A stretch of 64,000 nucleotides of DNA from Streptomyces rapamycinicus NRRL 5491 (GCF_024298965.1 NZ_CP085193.1:6634001-6698000); one strand, 5' to 3'. Positions 10,701-25,100 are shown, counted from the stretch's first letter. The notes: generated by a model not told the origin, from the sequence alone. Made by a program: numbers and translations.

Positions 10701-13700
10701 TATCTGGTCCCGATGGCCGGACGGACCGCCCCGGCCCCGGCCGAACTGCGCAAGCACCTGGCCGCCACTCTGCCCGAGTACATGGTGCCCAGCGCGTTCG
10801 TCGCACTGGACGCACTGCCGCTGACCCCCAACGGCAAGCTGGACCGCCGGGCGCTGCCCGCGCCGGTACGGGAGGACGCCGAGCGGCGGGAGCCGGCCAC
10901 ACCGCAGGAGGCCGCGCTGTGCGGGCTGTTCGCCGAGGTGCTCGGCGTGGACGAGGCCGGGGTGGACGACAACTTCTTCGACCTCGGCGGCCATTCACTG
11001 CTCGCCACCCGGCTGACCAGCCGGATCCGTACGACCCTGGGCGCGGAGCTCGGCGTGCGCGAGCTGTTCGAGTCGCCGACGCCCGCCGGACTGGCCGGGC
11101 TGATCGCCGACGCGGGCGGGGCGCGGCGCGCGGTGACCGCGCGGGAGCGGCCCGAGGAGGTGCCGCTGTCCTTCGCCCAGCGCAGGCTGTGGTTCCTGGG
11201 CCGGTTCGAGGGGCCGAGCGCCACCTACAACCTGCCGATGGCCCTGCGGCTCACGGGTGAGCTGGACCGGGAGGCGATGCGCGCGGCGCTGGCCGACGTG
11301 GTCACCCGCCACGAGAGCCTGCGCACCGTCTTCCCGGAGGTGGCCGGCCGCCCCCGCCAGGTGGTGCTGGACGTGGTGCCCGAACTGCCGGTGGCCGAGG
11401 TCACCGAGGCCGGTCTGGAGGCGGCGCTCACCGAGGCCGCCGGGTACGCGTTCGACATCGCCACCGAGATCCCGGTCCGGGCGTGGCTGTTCGCGCTGAG
11501 CCGGACCGAGCACGTACTGGCGCTGGTGGTCCACCACATCGCGGGCGACGGCTGGTCCCTGGCCCCGCTGGGCCGCGATCTGTCCGCCGCCTATGCGGCC
11601 CGGAGTGCGGGCCGCGCCCCGGAGTTCACCCCGCTGCCCGCGCAATACGCCGACTACACGCTGTGGCAGCACGAGGTGCTGGGCAGCGAGGACGACCCGG
11701 ACAGCACCATCTCCCGGCAGGCCGCGTTCTGGCGGTCGGCCCTGGAGGGCGCGCCGGAGGAACTGGCGCTGCCCGTCGACCACCGCCGTCCGCCCGCCAT
11801 CAGCTACCGCGGCGACATGGTCACCTTCCGCTTCGACGCCGAGGTGCACCGCGGCCTGCGCGAGCTGGCCCTGGTCCACCGGGCCAGCCTCTTCATGGCC
11901 GTCCAGGCCGGTCTGGCCGCGCTGCTCAGCAGGCTCGGCGCGGGCACCGACATCCCGCTCGGCACGGCCATCGCGGGCCGCACCGACGACGCCCTGGACG
12001 ATCTGGTCGGCTTCTTCGTCAACACGCTGGTGCTGCGCACCGATGTCTCCGGCGATCCGACCTTCGCCGAACTGCTGGCGCGGGTGCGGGAGACCGACCT
12101 GGCCGCGTACGCCCACCAGGACCTGCCGTTCGAGCGGCTGGTCGAGCTGATCAACCCCGAGCGCTCGGCGTCCCGGCATCCGCTGTTCCAGGTGATGCTG
12201 GCGTTCCAGAACACCGCCGAGGGCAGGGTCGAACTGCCCGGGGTGGTCGCGGGGCCGCAGCCGATCGGCCAGGACGTCGCCAAGTTCGACCTGTCCTTCA
12301 CCCTGTCGGAGACCCAAGGGGACGACGGCGCGCCCGCGGGCATCGAGGGGGCGCTCACCTACAGCACCGACCTGTTCGAACGGGACACGGTGCGGATGCT
12401 GGTGGACCGGCTGGCGCGGCTGCTGGCCGCCGCCGTCGCCGATCCTTCCCGCCCGGTGGACCAACTGGACGTCCTGCTGCCCGGGGAGCGCCACCGGATC
12501 GTCGAGGAGTGGAACCACGCCGCGGTGCGCGAGGTGCCCCCGGCGACCATGGCGGAGCTGTTCGCCGGGTGGGTGGCCCGCACCCCGGACGCGGCCGCCC
12601 TGCTGGCCGAGGACCGCACCTGGACCTTCGCCGAACTCGACGCGCGGGCCGAGCGGATCGCCCGGACGCTGGCCGCGCGGGGAGCGGGACCGGAGAAGCT
12701 GGTGGCGGTGGCACTGCCGCGCTCCCCGGAGCTGATCGTCTCGCTGCTCGCGGTGGTGCGGGCGGGGGCGGCCTATCTGCCGGTCAACCCGGACCTGCCG
12801 CGCGACCGCATCGGGTACATGCTCGACGACGCCGAGCCCGCCCTGCTGCTGACCTCCGGATCCGTCGCCGGACGGCTGCCGCGGACCACCGTGCCCACGG
12901 CGCTGTTCGACACGTTGGACGCGGCTGATGTGTCCGTGCCCGCCGACGTGTCCGTGCCCGCCGCCGCCCTGTCGCCCCAGCACCCCGCCTACGTCATCTA
13001 CACCTCCGGATCGACCGGCAGGCCCAAGGGCGTGACCGTGACCCACGCCGGAGTGGCGCACCTGTGCGCGACGCTGGTGGAGCGGGCGGGCGTCGGCCCG
13101 GGCGCCCGGGTGCCGCAGCTGGCCTCGGCCAGCTTCGACGCGGCGTTCCTGGAGCTGTCCATGAGCCTGCTGGTGGGCGGCGCGCTGGTGGTGGTCCCGG
13201 CCGACCGGCCGACGTCCGGACAGGCGTATCTCGACCTGTGCGCCGAATACGGCGTCACCCACGCCTTCATCACCCCCGCCTCGCTGGCCGCGCTGCCGGA
13301 GGGCGGGCTGCCCGAGGGCATGGAGATCGTCGTCGGCGGTGAGTCCTTCGGACCGGAGCTGATCGGCCGGTGGCGGCACACGGTGCGGATGCACAACGTG
13401 TACGGCCCGACCGAGACCACCTGTGTGGCGGCGATGAGCGGGCTGCTGACCGACGACGCCGTACCGGCGCTCGGCGCGCCCGTCGCCGACTCGCGGCTGC
13501 ACGTGCTGGACGAGCGGCTCCGTCCGGTGCCGCTGGGCTGCGTGGGCGAGTTGCACATCGCGGGCGTCTCGCTGGCCCGTGGCTATCTGCGGCGCCCCGG
13601 GCTGACCGCCGCGGCCTATGTGGCCGACCCGTTCGGGCCGCCCGGATCGCGGATGTACCGCTCCGGCGACCTGGTGCGCCGGCGCGCCGACGGCGAGCTG

Positions 13701-15788
13701 GAGTTCGTCGGGCGCACCGATGACCAGGTGAAGCTGCGGGGGCTGCGGATCGAGCTGGGCGAGATCACCGCCGCCGTCTCGGACCACCCCGGTGTGCACC
13801 GCGCCACCACCGTCGTGCGCGAGGACCGCCCGGGGGTGCGGCTGCTGACGGCCTACGTGGTGCCCGCCGCCGGGGCGGGCGACATCGACCTCGACGAACT
13901 GCGGGCCGGGCTGGCGCGGCGCCTGCCCGACTACATGGTTCCGGCGGCGTTCGTGACGCTCGAGACGCTTCCGCTGACCACCAGCGGGAAGATCGACCGC
14001 AAGGCGCTGCCCGCACCGGAGCAGGGCGGTACCTCCCGTGCGCCGAGCGGCGCCCGTGAGGAGACCCTGCGCCGGCTGGTCGCGGAGGTGCTGGGGCTCG
14101 GCGTCGAGGAAGTCGGCGTCGACGACAGCTTCTTCTACCTGGGCGGCGACAGCATCGTCTCGATCCAGCTGGTGGCCAGGGCGCGCGCCGCGGGTCTGGT
14201 CTTCACCCCGAAGGACGTCTTCCGCCACCAGACGGTCGCGGCCCTCGCGGCCGCCGCGGGCACCGTCCCCGAGGCCGAGACGGAGGACCCGGACGCCGGT
14301 ATCGGGGAGATCCCCGCGACCCCGATCCTCAACTGGCTCAGCGAGCGGCACGGGCCCATCGGCCGGTTCCACCAGTCGATGCTGCTGCAGACGCCCGCGG
14401 AGCTGGACCTGGACCGGCTGGTCACCGCCGTACAGACGCTGCTGGACCACCACGACGCCCTGCGGGCGCGGCTGAACCGTACCGAAGGGCGGTGGTCGCT
14501 GGAGGTGGCGGCCCGCGGCAAGGTCCGCGCGGCGGACCTCATCCGGCGGGTCGACCTCACCGGCCTGGACGACGCGGAGCGCCGCGCCCGCCTCGCCGAG
14601 CACAGCGACGCCGCGGTGGGCCGGCTCGCCCCCGAGGACGGCACGATGGCGCAGTTCGTGTGGTTCGACGCCGGGCCCGGTGAGCGCGGCAGGCTGTGGT
14701 TCTCGCTGCACCACCTCGTCGTCGACGGCGTCTCCTGGCGGATCCTGCTGCCGGACCTGGCACGGGCCTGGGAGGCGGTGCGGGACGGGCGCACCCCGCA
14801 ACTCGACCCGGTGGGCACCTCGTTGCGCCGCTGGTCGCGGACGCTGGCCGAGGAAGCCGTCACCCCGGAGCGGATCGCCGAACTCCCGGTCTGGCGCGGC
14901 CGCCTCGCCCAGGCCCCGGAGCCCCTGGCCGAGCTGACCGTCGACCCGGCCAGGGACCTCACCCGCACCCAGCGCGCGATCACCATGGCGCTGCCCGCGG
15001 ACACCACCCGGACCCTGCTCACCCGGCTGCCCGAGATGTTCCGCGCGTCGGTCAACGACGTGCTGCTCACCGGGCTGACCCTGGCGGTGGCCGACTGGCG
15101 CCGCCGGCACTTCGGCGGGGCCACGGGCGGGCTGCTGGTGGCCCTCGAGGGCCACGGCCGCGAGGAGATCGCCGAGCACACCGAACTGTCCCGTACGGTC
15201 GGCTGGTTCACCAGCGTGTACCCGCTGTTCCTGGACCCCGGGCGGATCGACTGGGGCGAGGTGTGGACCGGCGGGGCGACCGTCGGCGACGTCCTCGCCC
15301 GGATCAAGGAGCAGCTGCGCCAGGTGCCCGACAACGGCGTCGGCTACGGCCTGCTGCGCCATCTCAACCCGGACACCGCGCCCTCGCTGCGGGGCCTGGC
15401 CGAGCCGCAGATCGGGTTCAACTACCTCGGTCGCTTCGACACCTCGGCCGTGCCCGAGGCCGCCGACTGGGCGCTCGCCCCCGAGGCGGGCGCCGTCGGC
15501 GGCGAGGACCCGGACATGCCGGTCGCCCACGCGCTGGAGGTCACCGCGTCCACCCAGGACCGCAGCGGCGGCCCCGAGCTGTCGGTGCTCTGGCAGTGGC
15601 CCTCGGCGCTGCTGGAGGAGTCCGTGGTGCGGGACCTCGCACAGGCGTGGATCCGGGCGCTGGAGGCGCTGGCCCGCCATGCCGACACCCCGCAGGGCGT
15701 CCGCCACACCCCCTCCGATATGGATCTGATCGACGTCAGCCAGGACGAGTTGGACCAGCTCGCGAGCGAACTGGACGGCTGGCAGTAG
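4782..15788 (+). CDS. NRPS, three modules: C-A-T-C-A-T-C-A-T-E
   Basis: A 3668-aa synthetase. The ATG at 4782 is preferred (GGAG 9 bases upstream) over an in-frame GTG at 4767. Domains by residue: C1 1-440 (HHILLDGW at 144, D-donor type with PLQEGLLF near the start), A1 455-960, T1 Ser1001; C2 1055-1500 (HHIVGDG at 1185), A2 1515-2025, T2 Ser2072; C3 2125-2570 (HHIAGDG at 2251), A3 2585-3075, T3 Ser3124 in GGDS; E 3180-3640 (HHLVVDG at 3310, SRTVGWFTS). Codes read by eye against GrsA: DAWLVGAVCK (hydrophobic, Leu/Phe-like), DVQYAAHVIK (Pro-type), DALFVGVCVK (unassigned hydrophobic, epimerised). A first C domain of D-donor type means an epimerising synthetase must precede it; the NRPS at 31129 ends in E and fits. 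It probably supplies residues 5-7. Confidence 0.93.
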   Translation: MTRAAIDDVLPLWPLQEGLLFQTLYGEEKLDVYVAQILIDLDGSLDAGAMRDSVATLLRRHPNLRASFRYEKLSRPVQVIAREVPVPWREFDLTGLDERAQERELERLAAEEAEHRFDLGSGPLLRFTLIKLGPGTSRLMFNSHHILLDGWSTARLMYELFEIYHRRGDDSGLPPVTPYREALSWLERQDRAAAENAWRTVLAEVEEPTLLAPGDTGARNVPAELVITMPDELAARVRETARRNDLTLSAVFQGCWALLLGQLTGRDDVVFGSTVSVRPAELTGADQMVGLFINSVPVRVRVRPQESLLSLLTGMQRQAAGMVEHHHLSLPDIQRAAGRGTLFDTLTVTENYPMGGDDLPELPGDLTLTGAKGTDANHYPLSIAALPGDGLRLHFGYRQEIFTREDIEVLGERFRRLFAAFAADPEQLIGRLPLLSDAEASRMLALGMPAKPLPGGDVIPALFAEQVRLHPDAVALVHEGTSLSYAELDRRANRLARTLIERGAGPERVVALALRRSPELVVAMLAVLKAGAAYLPVDISYPADRIAYLLTDAGPALVLATTASAEVIPDVCAAPRVLLDDPATVRATDARPDTDIEPGERRGTTASANPAYVIYTSGSTGRPKGVMVTHSGLAGLVATNVERFGVGPGSRVLQFSSPSFDAAVWETYTALLTGATLVLAPATRLRPGRALVELVAEHQVTHALIPPAALAVLTEDLPSIRLLVVGGEASAPELVEAWSGNRTMINAYGPTESTVCVSLSEPLSGAVAPPMGTALGTARLRVLDGALRPVPPGVTGELYVSGPCLARGYLNRPGVTAERFVADPYSGGGTRMYRTGDLVRWNTEGEHPVLEFAGRADDQVKIRGFRIELGEIESVLAAHERIDRAVVVVREPTPGDKRLVAYLVPVSGAEVPAPTAMREHVGASLPEYMVPSAFVALDALPLTPNGKLDRKALPEPGGAAGPAGRGPRTPQEEILCALFAELLGVPEVGVDDDFFDLGGHSLLATRLVTRTRAVFGEELSLRAVFETATPAGIARRLHQAVDGRPALEAGPRPERVPLSFAQRRLWFLDGFEGAKSIYNVPLTVRLTGELDLDALRHAFGDVLARHESLRTVFPDVDGDPYQRVLDPAEAELDLSLVDLSAAPERLDEALQEEAAAGFRLAHELPLRVRVFRTGDRTYVLLVVMHHIVGDGWSLGVFGHDLSLAYTARLKDAAPSWEPLPVQYADYTLWQRRVLGEEADENSSIARQFAYWSDALAGIPDELNLPVDRPRPAVASYAGDTVTFHLTEELHKRLLTIARTSQASLFMVVQAGLSVLLSRSGAGTDIPVGTPIAGRTDDALDGLVGFFLNTLVLRTDTSGNPTFRELVQRVRETDLAAYANQDVPFERLVEQLNPERSLARHPLFQVMFTVQNNRPAELALPGLRVDPYDHLGDMAKFDLFVGLTERRTPDGAPDGLAGWMEYSTDLFDRETVQQLADRLIRVLAGAAEDPKRPIGSLDLLDPIERHRQLTACNDTAHQFDGAFLPELLERQAHALPDTPAVVHGDTRMSYAELNAAANRLAHLLISRGTGPEDTVGIALPRSAELLVAVCAVLKTGAAYLPIDPEYPAERVSFMLADAAPSVVLTRTGVLPDGHRAPLLALDTPETAALLAGQADTDPTDADRTRPLHPAAPVYVIYTSGSTGRPKGVVMPAGAMANLVAWHHSEIGGGAGTRVAQFTAISFDVSAQEILTTLLTGKTLVVPDDAVRRDAAALTRWLEEHRINELYAPNLVVDAVAEAAIEGGVTLGELRVIAQAGEALALTPRLRAFQADRSWLRLHNHYGPTESHVITATTLPGDPANWPATAPIGRPVWNDQVYVLDDALGPVPPGVVGELYLAGAGLARGYLKRPGRTAERFVADPFGPAGSRLYRTGDLVRWGKDGQLRFVGRADHQVKVRGFRIELGEIETALAAHPDLASVAVLARQDRPGAHQLVGYLVPMAGRTAPAPAELRKHLAATLPEYMVPSAFVALDALPLTPNGKLDRRALPAPVREDAERREPATPQEAALCGLFAEVLGVDEAGVDDNFFDLGGHSLLATRLTSRIRTTLGAELGVRELFESPTPAGLAGLIADAGGARRAVTARERPEEVPLSFAQRRLWFLGRFEGPSATYNLPMALRLTGELDREAMRAALADVVTRHESLRTVFPEVAGRPRQVVLDVVPELPVAEVTEAGLEAALTEAAGYAFDIATEIPVRAWLFALSRTEHVLALVVHHIAGDGWSLAPLGRDLSAAYAARSAGRAPEFTPLPAQYADYTLWQHEVLGSEDDPDSTISRQAAFWRSALEGAPEELALPVDHRRPPAISYRGDMVTFRFDAEVHRGLRELALVHRASLFMAVQAGLAALLSRLGAGTDIPLGTAIAGRTDDALDDLVGFFVNTLVLRTDVSGDPTFAELLARVRETDLAAYAHQDLPFERLVELINPERSASRHPLFQVMLAFQNTAEGRVELPGVVAGPQPIGQDVAKFDLSFTLSETQGDDGAPAGIEGALTYSTDLFERDTVRMLVDRLARLLAAAVADPSRPVDQLDVLLPGERHRIVEEWNHAAVREVPPATMAELFAGWVARTPDAAALLAEDRTWTFAELDARAERIARTLAARGAGPEKLVAVALPRSPELIVSLLAVVRAGAAYLPVNPDLPRDRIGYMLDDAEPALLLTSGSVAGRLPRTTVPTALFDTLDAADVSVPADVSVPAAALSPQHPAYVIYTSGSTGRPKGVTVTHAGVAHLCATLVERAGVGPGARVPQLASASFDAAFLELSMSLLVGGALVVVPADRPTSGQAYLDLCAEYGVTHAFITPASLAALPEGGLPEGMEIVVGGESFGPELIGRWRHTVRMHNVYGPTETTCVAAMSGLLTDDAVPALGAPVADSRLHVLDERLRPVPLGCVGELHIAGVSLARGYLRRPGLTAAAYVADPFGPPGSRMYRSGDLVRRRADGELEFVGRTDDQVKLRGLRIELGEITAAVSDHPGVHRATTVVREDRPGVRLLTAYVVPAAGAGDIDLDELRAGLARRLPDYMVPAAFVTLETLPLTTSGKIDRKALPAPEQGGTSRAPSGAREETLRRLVAEVLGLGVEEVGVDDSFFYLGGDSIVSIQLVARARAAGLVFTPKDVFRHQTVAALAAAAGTVPEAETEDPDAGIGEIPATPILNWLSERHGPIGRFHQSMLLQTPAELDLDRLVTAVQTLLDHHDALRARLNRTEGRWSLEVAARGKVRAADLIRRVDLTGLDDAERRARLAEHSDAAVGRLAPEDGTMAQFVWFDAGPGERGRLWFSLHHLVVDGVSWRILLPDLARAWEAVRDGRTPQLDPVGTSLRRWSRTLAEEAVTPERIAELPVWRGRLAQAPEPLAELTVDPARDLTRTQRAITMALPADTTRTLLTRLPEMFRASVNDVLLTGLTLAVADWRRRHFGGATGGLLVALEGHGREEIAEHTELSRTVGWFTSVYPLFLDPGRIDWGEVWTGGATVGDVLARIKEQLRQVPDNGVGYGLLRHLNPDTAPSLRGLAEPQIGFNYLGRFDTSAVPEAADWALAPEAGAVGGEDPDMPVAHALEVTASTQDRSGGPELSVLWQWPSALLEESVVRDLAQAWIRALEALARHADTPQGVRHTPSDMDLIDVSQDELDQLASELDGWQ

Positions 15789-16001
15789 CCCTGTTTCCGA
15801 GTTGTTCATGTGCGGTTCCGGCCAGGACGAGCCGTCCGGCTCGCGAGCGAACTGGACGGCTGGCAGTAGCCCCACTCCCCAGTTGTTGGTGTGGGGTTCC
15901 GGCCAAGGCGAGCCGTCCGGCTCGCGAGCGATCCGGACGGCTGGCGGCGGCTGGCAGTAGCCCTACTTCCGAGTTGTTTATGTGCGGCTTTCACCGGGCC
16001 G
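15759..16001 (+). repeat. Three 81-bp tandem copies of the first NRPS gene's 3' end
   Basis: Units start at 15759, 15840 and 15921, exactly 81 bp apart. The first includes the true C-terminal codons (LASELDGWQ and TAG). The second repeats the same codons and stop; the third is diverged, with an extra in-unit duplication of GGCGGC. The array occupies most of the 328-bp gap before the next NRPS, which is long for genes in one operon. Confidence 0.9.
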
Positions 16002-16116
16002 CGGCGCCATTACGGTCGGATCGGCGGGCCTCGCCGACGGGCGAGAGGGGCCCCGCCGATCTCGACTGCGCACTCGTCACACATCGCATCACGAAGACGC
16101 CCAGGGAGCCTGTGCA

Positions 16117-19100
16117 GTGAAGCAGACACGTATCGAGGACCTTCTGCCTTTGTCGCCGCTCCAGGAAGGGCTGCTCTTCCACGCGCAGTACTCCGAGGAC
16201 GCGGACGCGCTCGACGTCTACACCGTCCAGCTGGCGGTGCGGATCCAGGGCCCGGTGGACGCCCCGGCGGTGCGCCGCGCCGCGGCCGCGCTGGTGCGGC
16301 GGCACGCGAGCCTGCGCGCGGGGTTCCGGCGCCGCAAGACCGGCGACCCGATGCAGGTGATCCTCCGGGACCTCGAACTCCCTGTGACCGAGCTGGACTT
16401 CAGCGGTGTTTCCGAGGACGAGCAGCGGGCGAAGGTCCGGGAGTTCGCCGCCGGGGACCGTGCGCACCGCTTCGACATGGAGCGGCCGCCGCTGCTGCGG
16501 GTCACCATGATCAAGGTCGCGGCCGACGCCTTCTGGCTGGTGCTCACCGCCCACCACATCCTGCTGGACGGCTGGTCCGCCCCGCTGGTGATGCAGGAGC
16601 TGTTCCAGCACTACCGTGCGGGCGGCGAGGACACCACCCTGCCGCCGGTCACCCCCTACCGCACCTATCTCGCCTGGCTGGCCCGGCAGGACAAGGACGC
16701 GGCGAAGCGGGCCTGGCGAGAGGCGATGGAAGGGGTGGACTCGGCCACGCTGGTGGTGCCCGAGGCGGGCCCCGGCGCCGAGGTGCTGCCCGAGGACCTG
16801 GTCGCCGAGGTGCCCGCGGACCTCACCGCCCGCCTCGGCGAGCTGGCCCGCTCCGCCGGGGTCACCCTGAACACGCTGGTGCAGAGCGCCTGGGGCGTGC
16901 TGCTCGGCCGGCTGACCGGCCGTGACGACGTGGTGTTCGGCGCCACCGTGTCCGGGCGCCCGGCGGACATCCCCGGCGTGGAGTCCATGGTGGGGCTGTT
17001 CATCAACACCCTGCCGGTCCGGGTGCGGGTGGACCACGCCGCCTCCTGGACCGACCTGCTGACCGCGGTCCAGCGGCAGCAGGCCACGCTGCTGGACCAC
17101 CACCACCTGCCGCTGTCCGCCGTGCAGGAGTCCACGCCGGTCACCGGTGAACTCTTCGACACGCTGGTCGTCTTCGAGAACTACCCGCTGGACTCCGACG
17201 GCATCACCGAGCCCGTCGACGGGCCGCGGATCACCGACATCACCGGCCAGGACGCCACCCACTACGCGCTCACCCTGTTCCCGACCCCCGGCTCCACCCT
17301 GCGGCTGCGCCTGGGATACCGGCCCGATCTGTACCCGGCCGGGCGGGCGCGGGCCCTGCTGGACGGCTTCTGCCGGATGCTGGAGCGGATCGAGGCGGAC
17401 CCGTCCCTCCCGGTGGGCCGCACCGAAGTGCTCGCGCCCGAGCTGCTGCGCACCGTCCTGGAGGGCTGGAACGAGCCCGACGCCGGGGCGCCGGAGACCT
17501 CCGTACCCGAGCTGTTCGAGGCCGCGGTGGCCGCCGACCCGGCGGCGGTGGCCCTGCTCTCGAACGGGGCCGAGGTCTCCTACGGCGAGCTGGACGCCCG
17601 CGCCAACCGGCTGGCCCGGCTGCTGTCCGGGCTCGGCGTCGGCCCCGAGACGCGGGTGGCGGTGGCGCTGCCGCGCGGGGCGGACCTGGTGGCCACCCTG
17701 CTCGCGGTCCTGAAGACCGGCGGCGCGTACATCCCGCTGGACCCCGAATACCCGGCCGAGCGCGTCGAGTACATCGTGACCGACGCCGCGCCCGCGGTCG
17801 TGGTGACGGACTCCTCGGTGCCCTCGGTGCCCGCGACCGGTGGCGCGACGCGGGTGCTGCTGGACGACCCGGCGGTCCGCGACCGGGTGGCCGCCCTGTC
17901 CGGCGAGGCCCCGGAGCACGGCCCGGTGGCGGGGGACCACCCCGCCTACACCATCTACACCTCGGGTTCCACGGGCAGGCCCAAGGGCGTCGTCGTCACC
18001 CGGGACAACCTCACCAACTTCGTCCAGGACATGCGGGACCGGTTCGCCCTGCGGCCCGGGGACCGGCTGGCCGCGGTGACCACCATCGCCTTCGACATCG
18101 CGGGCCTGGAGCTGTACACCCCGCTGGTGTCCGGCGCCGCGGTGGTCCTGGCCACCCGCGACGAGGTGATCGACGTCCCCAGGCTGGCCGCGCTGCTGAA
18201 GGACACCGGCGCCTCGGTCATGCAGGCGACGCCCACCCTGTGGCAGGCGCTGGTGTCCCAGCACCCCGAGGCGCTCTCCGGACTGCGCGTACTGGCCGGC
18301 GGTGAGGCGCTGCCCGCCGGGCTCGCCACCCGGCTGTGCGAACTCGGCTCCGAGGTGACGAACCTGTACGGCCCCACCGAGACCACCGTGTGGTCGACCG
18401 CCGCCCGCCTCGCCGGGTCCGACGGCAGCGGGACGCCGGGCACCGTACCGAGCAGCCGTGCAGAGCAGCCCGCCGCCGCCCGCCTCGCCGGGCCCGACGG
18501 CAGCGGGACGCCGGGCACAACACCGAGCAGCCGTGCAGAGCAGCCCGCCGCCGCCCGCCTCGCCGGGTCCGACGGCAGCGGGACGCCGGGCACCGTACCG
18601 AGCAGCCGTGCAGAGCAGCCCGCCGCCGCCCGCCTCGCCGGGTCCGACGGCAGCGGGACGCCGGGCACCGTACCGAGCAGCCGTGCAGAGCAGCCCACGG
18701 CCGCCCGCCTCGCCGAGGTGTCCGGCCCCCCGGCCATCGGCAGGCCCATCGCGAGCACCCAGGTCTATGTCCTGGACGCCGGGCTGTCACCGGCCCCGCC
18801 CGGGGTCCTCGGCGACCTCTACATCGCCGGGCGGGGCGTGGCGCGCGGCTACGCGGGCCGTCCGGACCTGACCGCGGAGCGGTTCGTGGCCTGCCCGTTC
18901 GGCGCGCCCGGCACCCGGATGTACCGGACCGGTGACGTGGCCCGGTGGACGGACGACGGTGAGCTGGAGTTCGCCGGCCGCACCGACGACCAGGTCAAGG
19001 TGCGCGGTTTCCGCATCGAGCTGGGCGAGATCGAGACCGCGCTCGCCGAACTGCCCGAGGTCGCCCAGGCGGCGGTGGTGGCCCGCGAGGCCGGGTCGGG

Positions 19101-22100
19101 CGAGCAGCGGCTGGTGGCGTACGTCGTCGCGGCCCCGGGCGCGGCGGTGCCGGTGCCCGCGCTGCGCCGGGCCGTCGCCGCGCGGCTGCCGGAGTACATG
19201 GTGCCCTCGGCGTTCATGGTGCTCGACGAGATGCCGCTGACGCCCAACGGCAAGACCGACCGCAAGGCGCTCCCCTCGCCGGACCTCACCGCGCTGTCCA
19301 CGAGCGTGGCCCCGCGCACACCGCAGGAGGAGATCCTGTGCGGCCTGTTCATGGAGGCGCTGGAGCTGGACTCGGTCGGCATTCACGACGACTTCTTCGA
19401 GCTGGGCGGGCACTCGCTGCACGCCACCCGGATGGTCAGCCGGACCCGGACGGCGTTCTCCGTGGAACTGCCGCTGCGCGCGCTGTGGGAGGCGCCCACG
19501 GTGGCGCGGCTGGCCGAACGGCTCCGTGACGCCGACACCGCGCGGCCGCCGGTGGTCCCGGTGGAGCGCCCGGAGCGGATCCCGCTGTCCTACGCCCAGC
19601 GCAGGCTGTGGTTCCTCAACCGGTTCGAGAACGGCGCCGCGGCGCACAACATCAGCCTGGGGCTGCGGCTGAAGGGCACGCTGGACCACGAGGCGCTGCG
19701 GGCGGCCGTCCGGGACGTCACGGCCCGGCACGAGACGCTGCGCACGGTCTTCCCGGAGACCGGCGGCTCCGCGCGGCAGCTGATCCTGCCCCCGGACCAG
19801 TGCCCGGCCGAGCTGGTCGTCACCACCGTCGACGAGCGGACGCTGGACGCGGCGATCGCCGAACAGACGGCGCGCGACTTCGACCTGGCGACCGAGACCC
19901 CGCTGCGGGTGACGCTGTTCCGGGTGGCCCCGGACCACCACGTCCTGCTGATCATCCTGCACCACATCGCGGGCGACGGCTGGTCGGTCGGCCCCTTCGC
20001 CGCCGACCTCACCTCGGCCTATCTGGCGCGGACGGACGGCCGGGCCCCGGACTGGGAGCCGCTGCCGGTCCAGTACGCCGACTACACGATCTGGAACTAC
20101 TCGGTCCTCGGCGCGGAGAGCGACCCCGGGAGCCTGGTCAGCGAGCAGCTCGAATTCTGGCGGCGGCGGCTCGAGGGCAGCCCCGATGTGCTGCCGCTGC
20201 CGACGGACCGCCCGCGTCCGCCGGAGGCCGACTACACGGCCGAGACGGTCGAGGGGCGGATCTCACCGGAGCTGCACCGCGCGCTGGCCCGCGTCGCCCG
20301 CACGACCGGGACCAGCCTGTTCATGGTGTTGCAGGCCGGTCTGGCCTCGTTGCTCTCCGCGCATGGCGCGGGCACCGACATCCCCATGGGCTCGCCGATC
20401 GCCGGGCGCAACGACAAGGCGCTCGAGGAGATGATCGGCTTCTTCGTCAACACACTGGTGCTGCGCACCGACACCTCCGGCGACCCCACCTTCCGCGAAC
20501 TGCTGGACCGGGTCCGCGAGTACGACTTGGCCGCGTACGCCCACCAGGAGGTGCCCTTCGAGCGCCTCGTCGAGCTTCTCAACCCCGAGCGCTCGCTGGC
20601 CTGGCACCCGCTGTTCCAGATCTGGCTGAACGTACAGAACCTCGAGACCACCACCACCTCGCCGACCGGTCTGCCCGGGGTCGACGCCGTCGCGTATCCG
20701 GTGCCGGTCAACGCGACCCAGTTCGACCTGGCCTTCACCTTCAACGAGAGCACCGGTCCCGGCGGCGCCCCGGCCGGTCTTCAGGCGCTGATCGACTTCC
20801 GGCTCGACCTCTTCGACCGCGAGACGGTCGAGGCCCTGTTCGCGCGTCTGACGCGGCTTCTGGAACGGGTCGCCGAGGACCCGGACCTGCGGGTGGGCGA
20901 CGTCTCCCCGCTCACCGAGGACGAGCACGCCGTGCTGGCCGCCGCGAACGACACCGCGCGCGACCTTCCCCCGGCGACCTTCCCCGCGCTGTTCGCCCGC
21001 CGGGTGGCCGAGGCCCCCGACGACCCCGCGGTGGCCTTCGAGGGCCGCGAGATGTCGTTCGCCGAACTGGACCGGAGGGCGAACCGGCTCGCGCATGTGC
21101 TGCGCGCCGAGGGCGCGGCCCCCGAGCGGTTCGTCGCCCTGGCACTGCCCCGGTCCCCCGACTGGCCGGCCGCGGTACTGGCCGTGCACAAGGCGGGCTC
21201 GGCCTATCTGCCGCTCGACCCGGCGTACCCCGCCGAGCGCCTCGCCTACATGCTCTCCGACGCCCGGCCCGGCGTGGTCGTCACCACCCGGCCGATCGCC
21301 GAGACCCTGCCCCCCATGGGCGACACCACGGTCCTCCTCCTCGACGACGAGGCCACCGAGGCCAGGATCGCGAAGGCGCCGGAGACCGCGCCGGAGGTCC
21401 GGCTGTCGGTGGACCACCCGGCCTATCTGATCTACACCTCCGGCTCCACCGGCAGGCCGAAGGGCGTGGTGGTTCCGCACACCGGCTTCGCCAGTCTGCT
21501 CACCGGCTATGCGGAGGCGCTCGGACTCGGCCCGGGCAGCCGCGTCCTGCAGTTCGCCTCGCCGAGCTTCGACGCCGCCTTCGCGGAGCTGTGCAAGGCA
21601 CTCCTCTCCGGCTCCACGCTGGTGATGGCGCCGTCCGAGCGCCTGGACCCCGGCGCCCCGCTGGCCGCGCTGCTCACCGAGCAGCGCGTCACCCAGGCGA
21701 CCATCCCGCCGGCCGCGCTCGGTGTGATGACCGACGGCGAGGTGCCCGCGGGTGTCACCCTGCTGGTGGCGGGGGAGGCGACCCCGCCGGAGCTGGCCGG
21801 CCGGTGGTCGGCGGGGCACCGGATGGTGAACGCGTACGGTCCGACCGAGGCGACGGTGTGCGCCACCATCAGCGCGCCGCTGTCCGGCGTGGCCGAACCG
21901 CCCCTCGGCACACCGATCCCCAACGCCCGGGTGCGGGTGCTCGACGCGGCGCTGCGGCCGACGGCCCCCGGGGTGGTCGGCGAGCTGTACCTCTCGGGTC
22001 CCGGCATCGCCCGCGGCTACCTCAACCGGCCGGGGCCGAGCGCGGAGCGCTTCGTCGCCGATCCGTCCGGCCCGCCCGGCACCCGTATGTACCGCACGGG

Positions 22101-25100
22101 TGACCTGGCCAAATGGACCCGCGACGGTGTGCTGATGTTCGTCGGCCGCGCCGACGAACAGGTCAAGCTGCACGGTTTCCGGATCGAGCTCGGCGAGATC
22201 CGCTCGGCGCTGCTGCGCCTGCCCCCGGTCCGGCAGGCCGAGGTGATGGTGCGCGAGGACCGCCCCGGTGAGCCACGGCTGGTGGCGTACGCGGTGGCCG
22301 AGGACGCGGCCGGGCCGCTCACCGGTGCCGACCTGCGCACCCGGATGGCCGCGGAGCTGCCCGAGTACATGGTGCCCGCCGCGGTGGTGGTGCTCGACTC
22401 GCTGCCGGTGACCCCGAACGGCAAGACCGACCGCAAGGCGCTTCCCGCACCGGAGTACAACACCACGGCCACCGGCCCGGCCGACGAACCGCGCACCCCC
22501 CACGAGGAGCTGCTGCGCGGGCTGTTCGCGGAGGTCCTCGGGCTGGAGCGGGTCGGCATCCACGACAGCTTCTTCGACACCGGCGGGGACAGCATCATGT
22601 CCATCCAGCTGGTCCGCCGGGCCCGGGACGCGGGCGTCAAGCTGACGCCCCGGGACGTGTTCGAGCACAAGACGGTGGCCGCGCTGGCCAAGGCCACGGC
22701 CGTCGAGGACGCTCCCGCGGAAGGCGCCGAGGCCGAGCCGGTGGCGGCCTCCGCGGGGGTCGGCGACGTACCGCTGACGCCGATCATCCACTGGATGCGC
22801 GAACGGGGCGGCCGCCCCGACCGGTTCAGCCAGACCAACATGATCGTGGTCCCGGCGAACGTCGGCGAGCAGCGCCTGCGGTCCGCGTTGCAGACGGTGC
22901 TCGACCACCACGACGCGCTGCGGATGCGGCTGCGCCGCACCGGTGGCGTGGTGTGGAGCCTGGAGGTGCCCGAGCGTGGCGCGGTCCGGGTGGCGGACTG
23001 CCTGCGCCGGGTCGACCTGACCGGTCTTGACGAGGAGCGGGCCCGCGCCCGGATGGCGGAGGAGACCAAGGGCGCCTGGGACCGGCTCGACCCCGAGTCG
23101 GGGCTGATGCTCCAGGCCGTCTGGTTCGACGCCGGTCCGGACGTCTCCGGCAGGCTGCTGCTCACCGTCCACCACCTGGCGGTCGACGGTGTGTCCTGGC
23201 GCATCCTGCTGCCGGACCTGACCACGGCGTGGTCCGCACAGACGGAGGGCGGCGCCTCCGGGCTCGACGCTGTCGGGGGCACTTCCGGGCTCTGCGCCGT
23301 CGGCGGCGCCTCCGGGCTCGACGCTGTCGGGGGCACTTCCGGGCTCGACGCCGTCGGCGGCGCCTCCGGGCTCGACGCTGTCGGGGGCACTTCCGGGCTC
23401 GACGCCGTCGGCGGCGCCTCCGGGCTCGGCGCTGTCGGGGGCACTTCCGGGCTCGACGCCGTCGGCGGCGCCTCCGGGCTCGACGCCGTCGGCACCTCGT
23501 TCCGGGAGTGGGCGCAGCGGCTCTCCGACGCCGCCCAGCGGCCGGAGCGGATCGAGGAGCTGAAGTTCTGGCTGGACACCCTCGCCGAGCCCGACCCGGC
23601 GCTCGCCGACCGGCCGCTCGACCCCCGGCGGGACATCACCGCGACGACGAAGCGGCTGCTGCTCACGCTGCCCGCCGAGCAGACCTCGGCCCTGCTCACC
23701 ACGGTGCCCGCCGCGTTCCACGCCCGGATCAACGACGTCCTGCTGAGCGCGTTCGCGGTCGCCGTCACCCAGTGGCGCGCACAGCGGGGCCACCAAGCCG
23801 GCCATGTCCTGGTCAACCTGGAGGGCCACGGCCGCGAGGAGATCGACGAGGACGTCGACCTGTCCCGGACCGTCGGCTGGTTCACCAGCCTGTTCCCGGT
23901 GCGGCTCGACCCCGGACCGCACGACTGGGCCGAGTACCGCGCGGGCGGTCCGGCGACCGGCCGGGTGCTCAAGCGGGTCAAGGAGCAACTGCGCGCCCTG
24001 CCGGACAACGGCATCGGTTTCGGCCTGCTGCGGTACCTCAACCCGCAGACCGCTCCGGTGCTCTCGCGGCTGCCCGAACCCCAGATCAGCTTCAACTACC
24101 TGGGCCGTTTCCCCGGCGCCGTGGCGACCGAGGAGACCGCCCCGGCCGACTGGGGGCCCGCCCCGGAGGGCTTCGACCTCGACGGCGGCAGCGACCCCGG
24201 GCGCCCGATCGCGCACACCGTCGACATCACCGCGATGACCCAGGACCTGCCGGACGGCCCCCATCTGGTCGCCGATGTGTCCTGGGCGGGCGAGCTGTTG
24301 AGCGAGGACGAGGTCAACGAGCTGGGCCAGAACTGGCTGACTGCGCTCACCGCCCTGGTCAGGCACGCCGATGGGCCGGAGGCGGGCGGCTACAGCCCCT
24401 CCGACCTGACGCTGGTCCCGCTGACCCAGGACGAGATCGAGGCGGTCGAGTCCGCGGGGGCGGAGCGGCTGGAGGACGTCCTGCCGCTCACGCCGATGCA
24501 GGAGGGGCTGCTCTTCCACGCCCAGTTCGACGAGGACGAGCCCGACCTCTACACCGTGCAGCTCGGCATCGACCTCGCGGGCCCCCTGGACGCGGACCGG
24601 CTGCGCGGCGCGGCGCGCACCCTGCTGCGGCGCCACGCCAACCTGCGCGCGGGCTTCCGCCAGCAGGGGCTGAGCCGACCCGTACAGGTGGTGGCCGCCG
24701 ACTTCGAACTGCCCTGGGTCGAGCTGGACTTCAGCCATCTGCCCGAGGCGGAGCGGGCCGCCCGGCTGGACGCGCTGATGGACGAGGACCGGGTGCGCCG
24801 GTTCGACCCCGAGCGGCCGCCGCTGCTGCGCTTCACCCTGATCCACATGGGCGACCGGCTGGCCCGGTTCCTGATGACCAACCACCATCTGCTGCTCGAC
24901 GGCTGGTCGGGCCCACTGCTGATGCGTGAGCTGTTCACGCTGTACGAGTCGGACGGCGACGAGTCGGCGCTGCCGGAGGTCACCCCGTACCGCGACTATC
25001 TCGCGTGGCTCGGCCGGCAGGACAAGCAGGCGGCGCGCGAAGCGTGGCGCACGGTGCTCTCCGGGGTGGACGGCGCGACGCTCATCGCGCCCGACAGCGA

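Noticed and set aside
10995..15875. A minus-strand open frame of 1626 codons opposite the first NRPS
   Set aside because: It is a shadow frame caused by strong GC bias at third codon positions. It has low-complexity Arg/Gly/Gln text and lies wholly opposite a gene with clear domain motifs.
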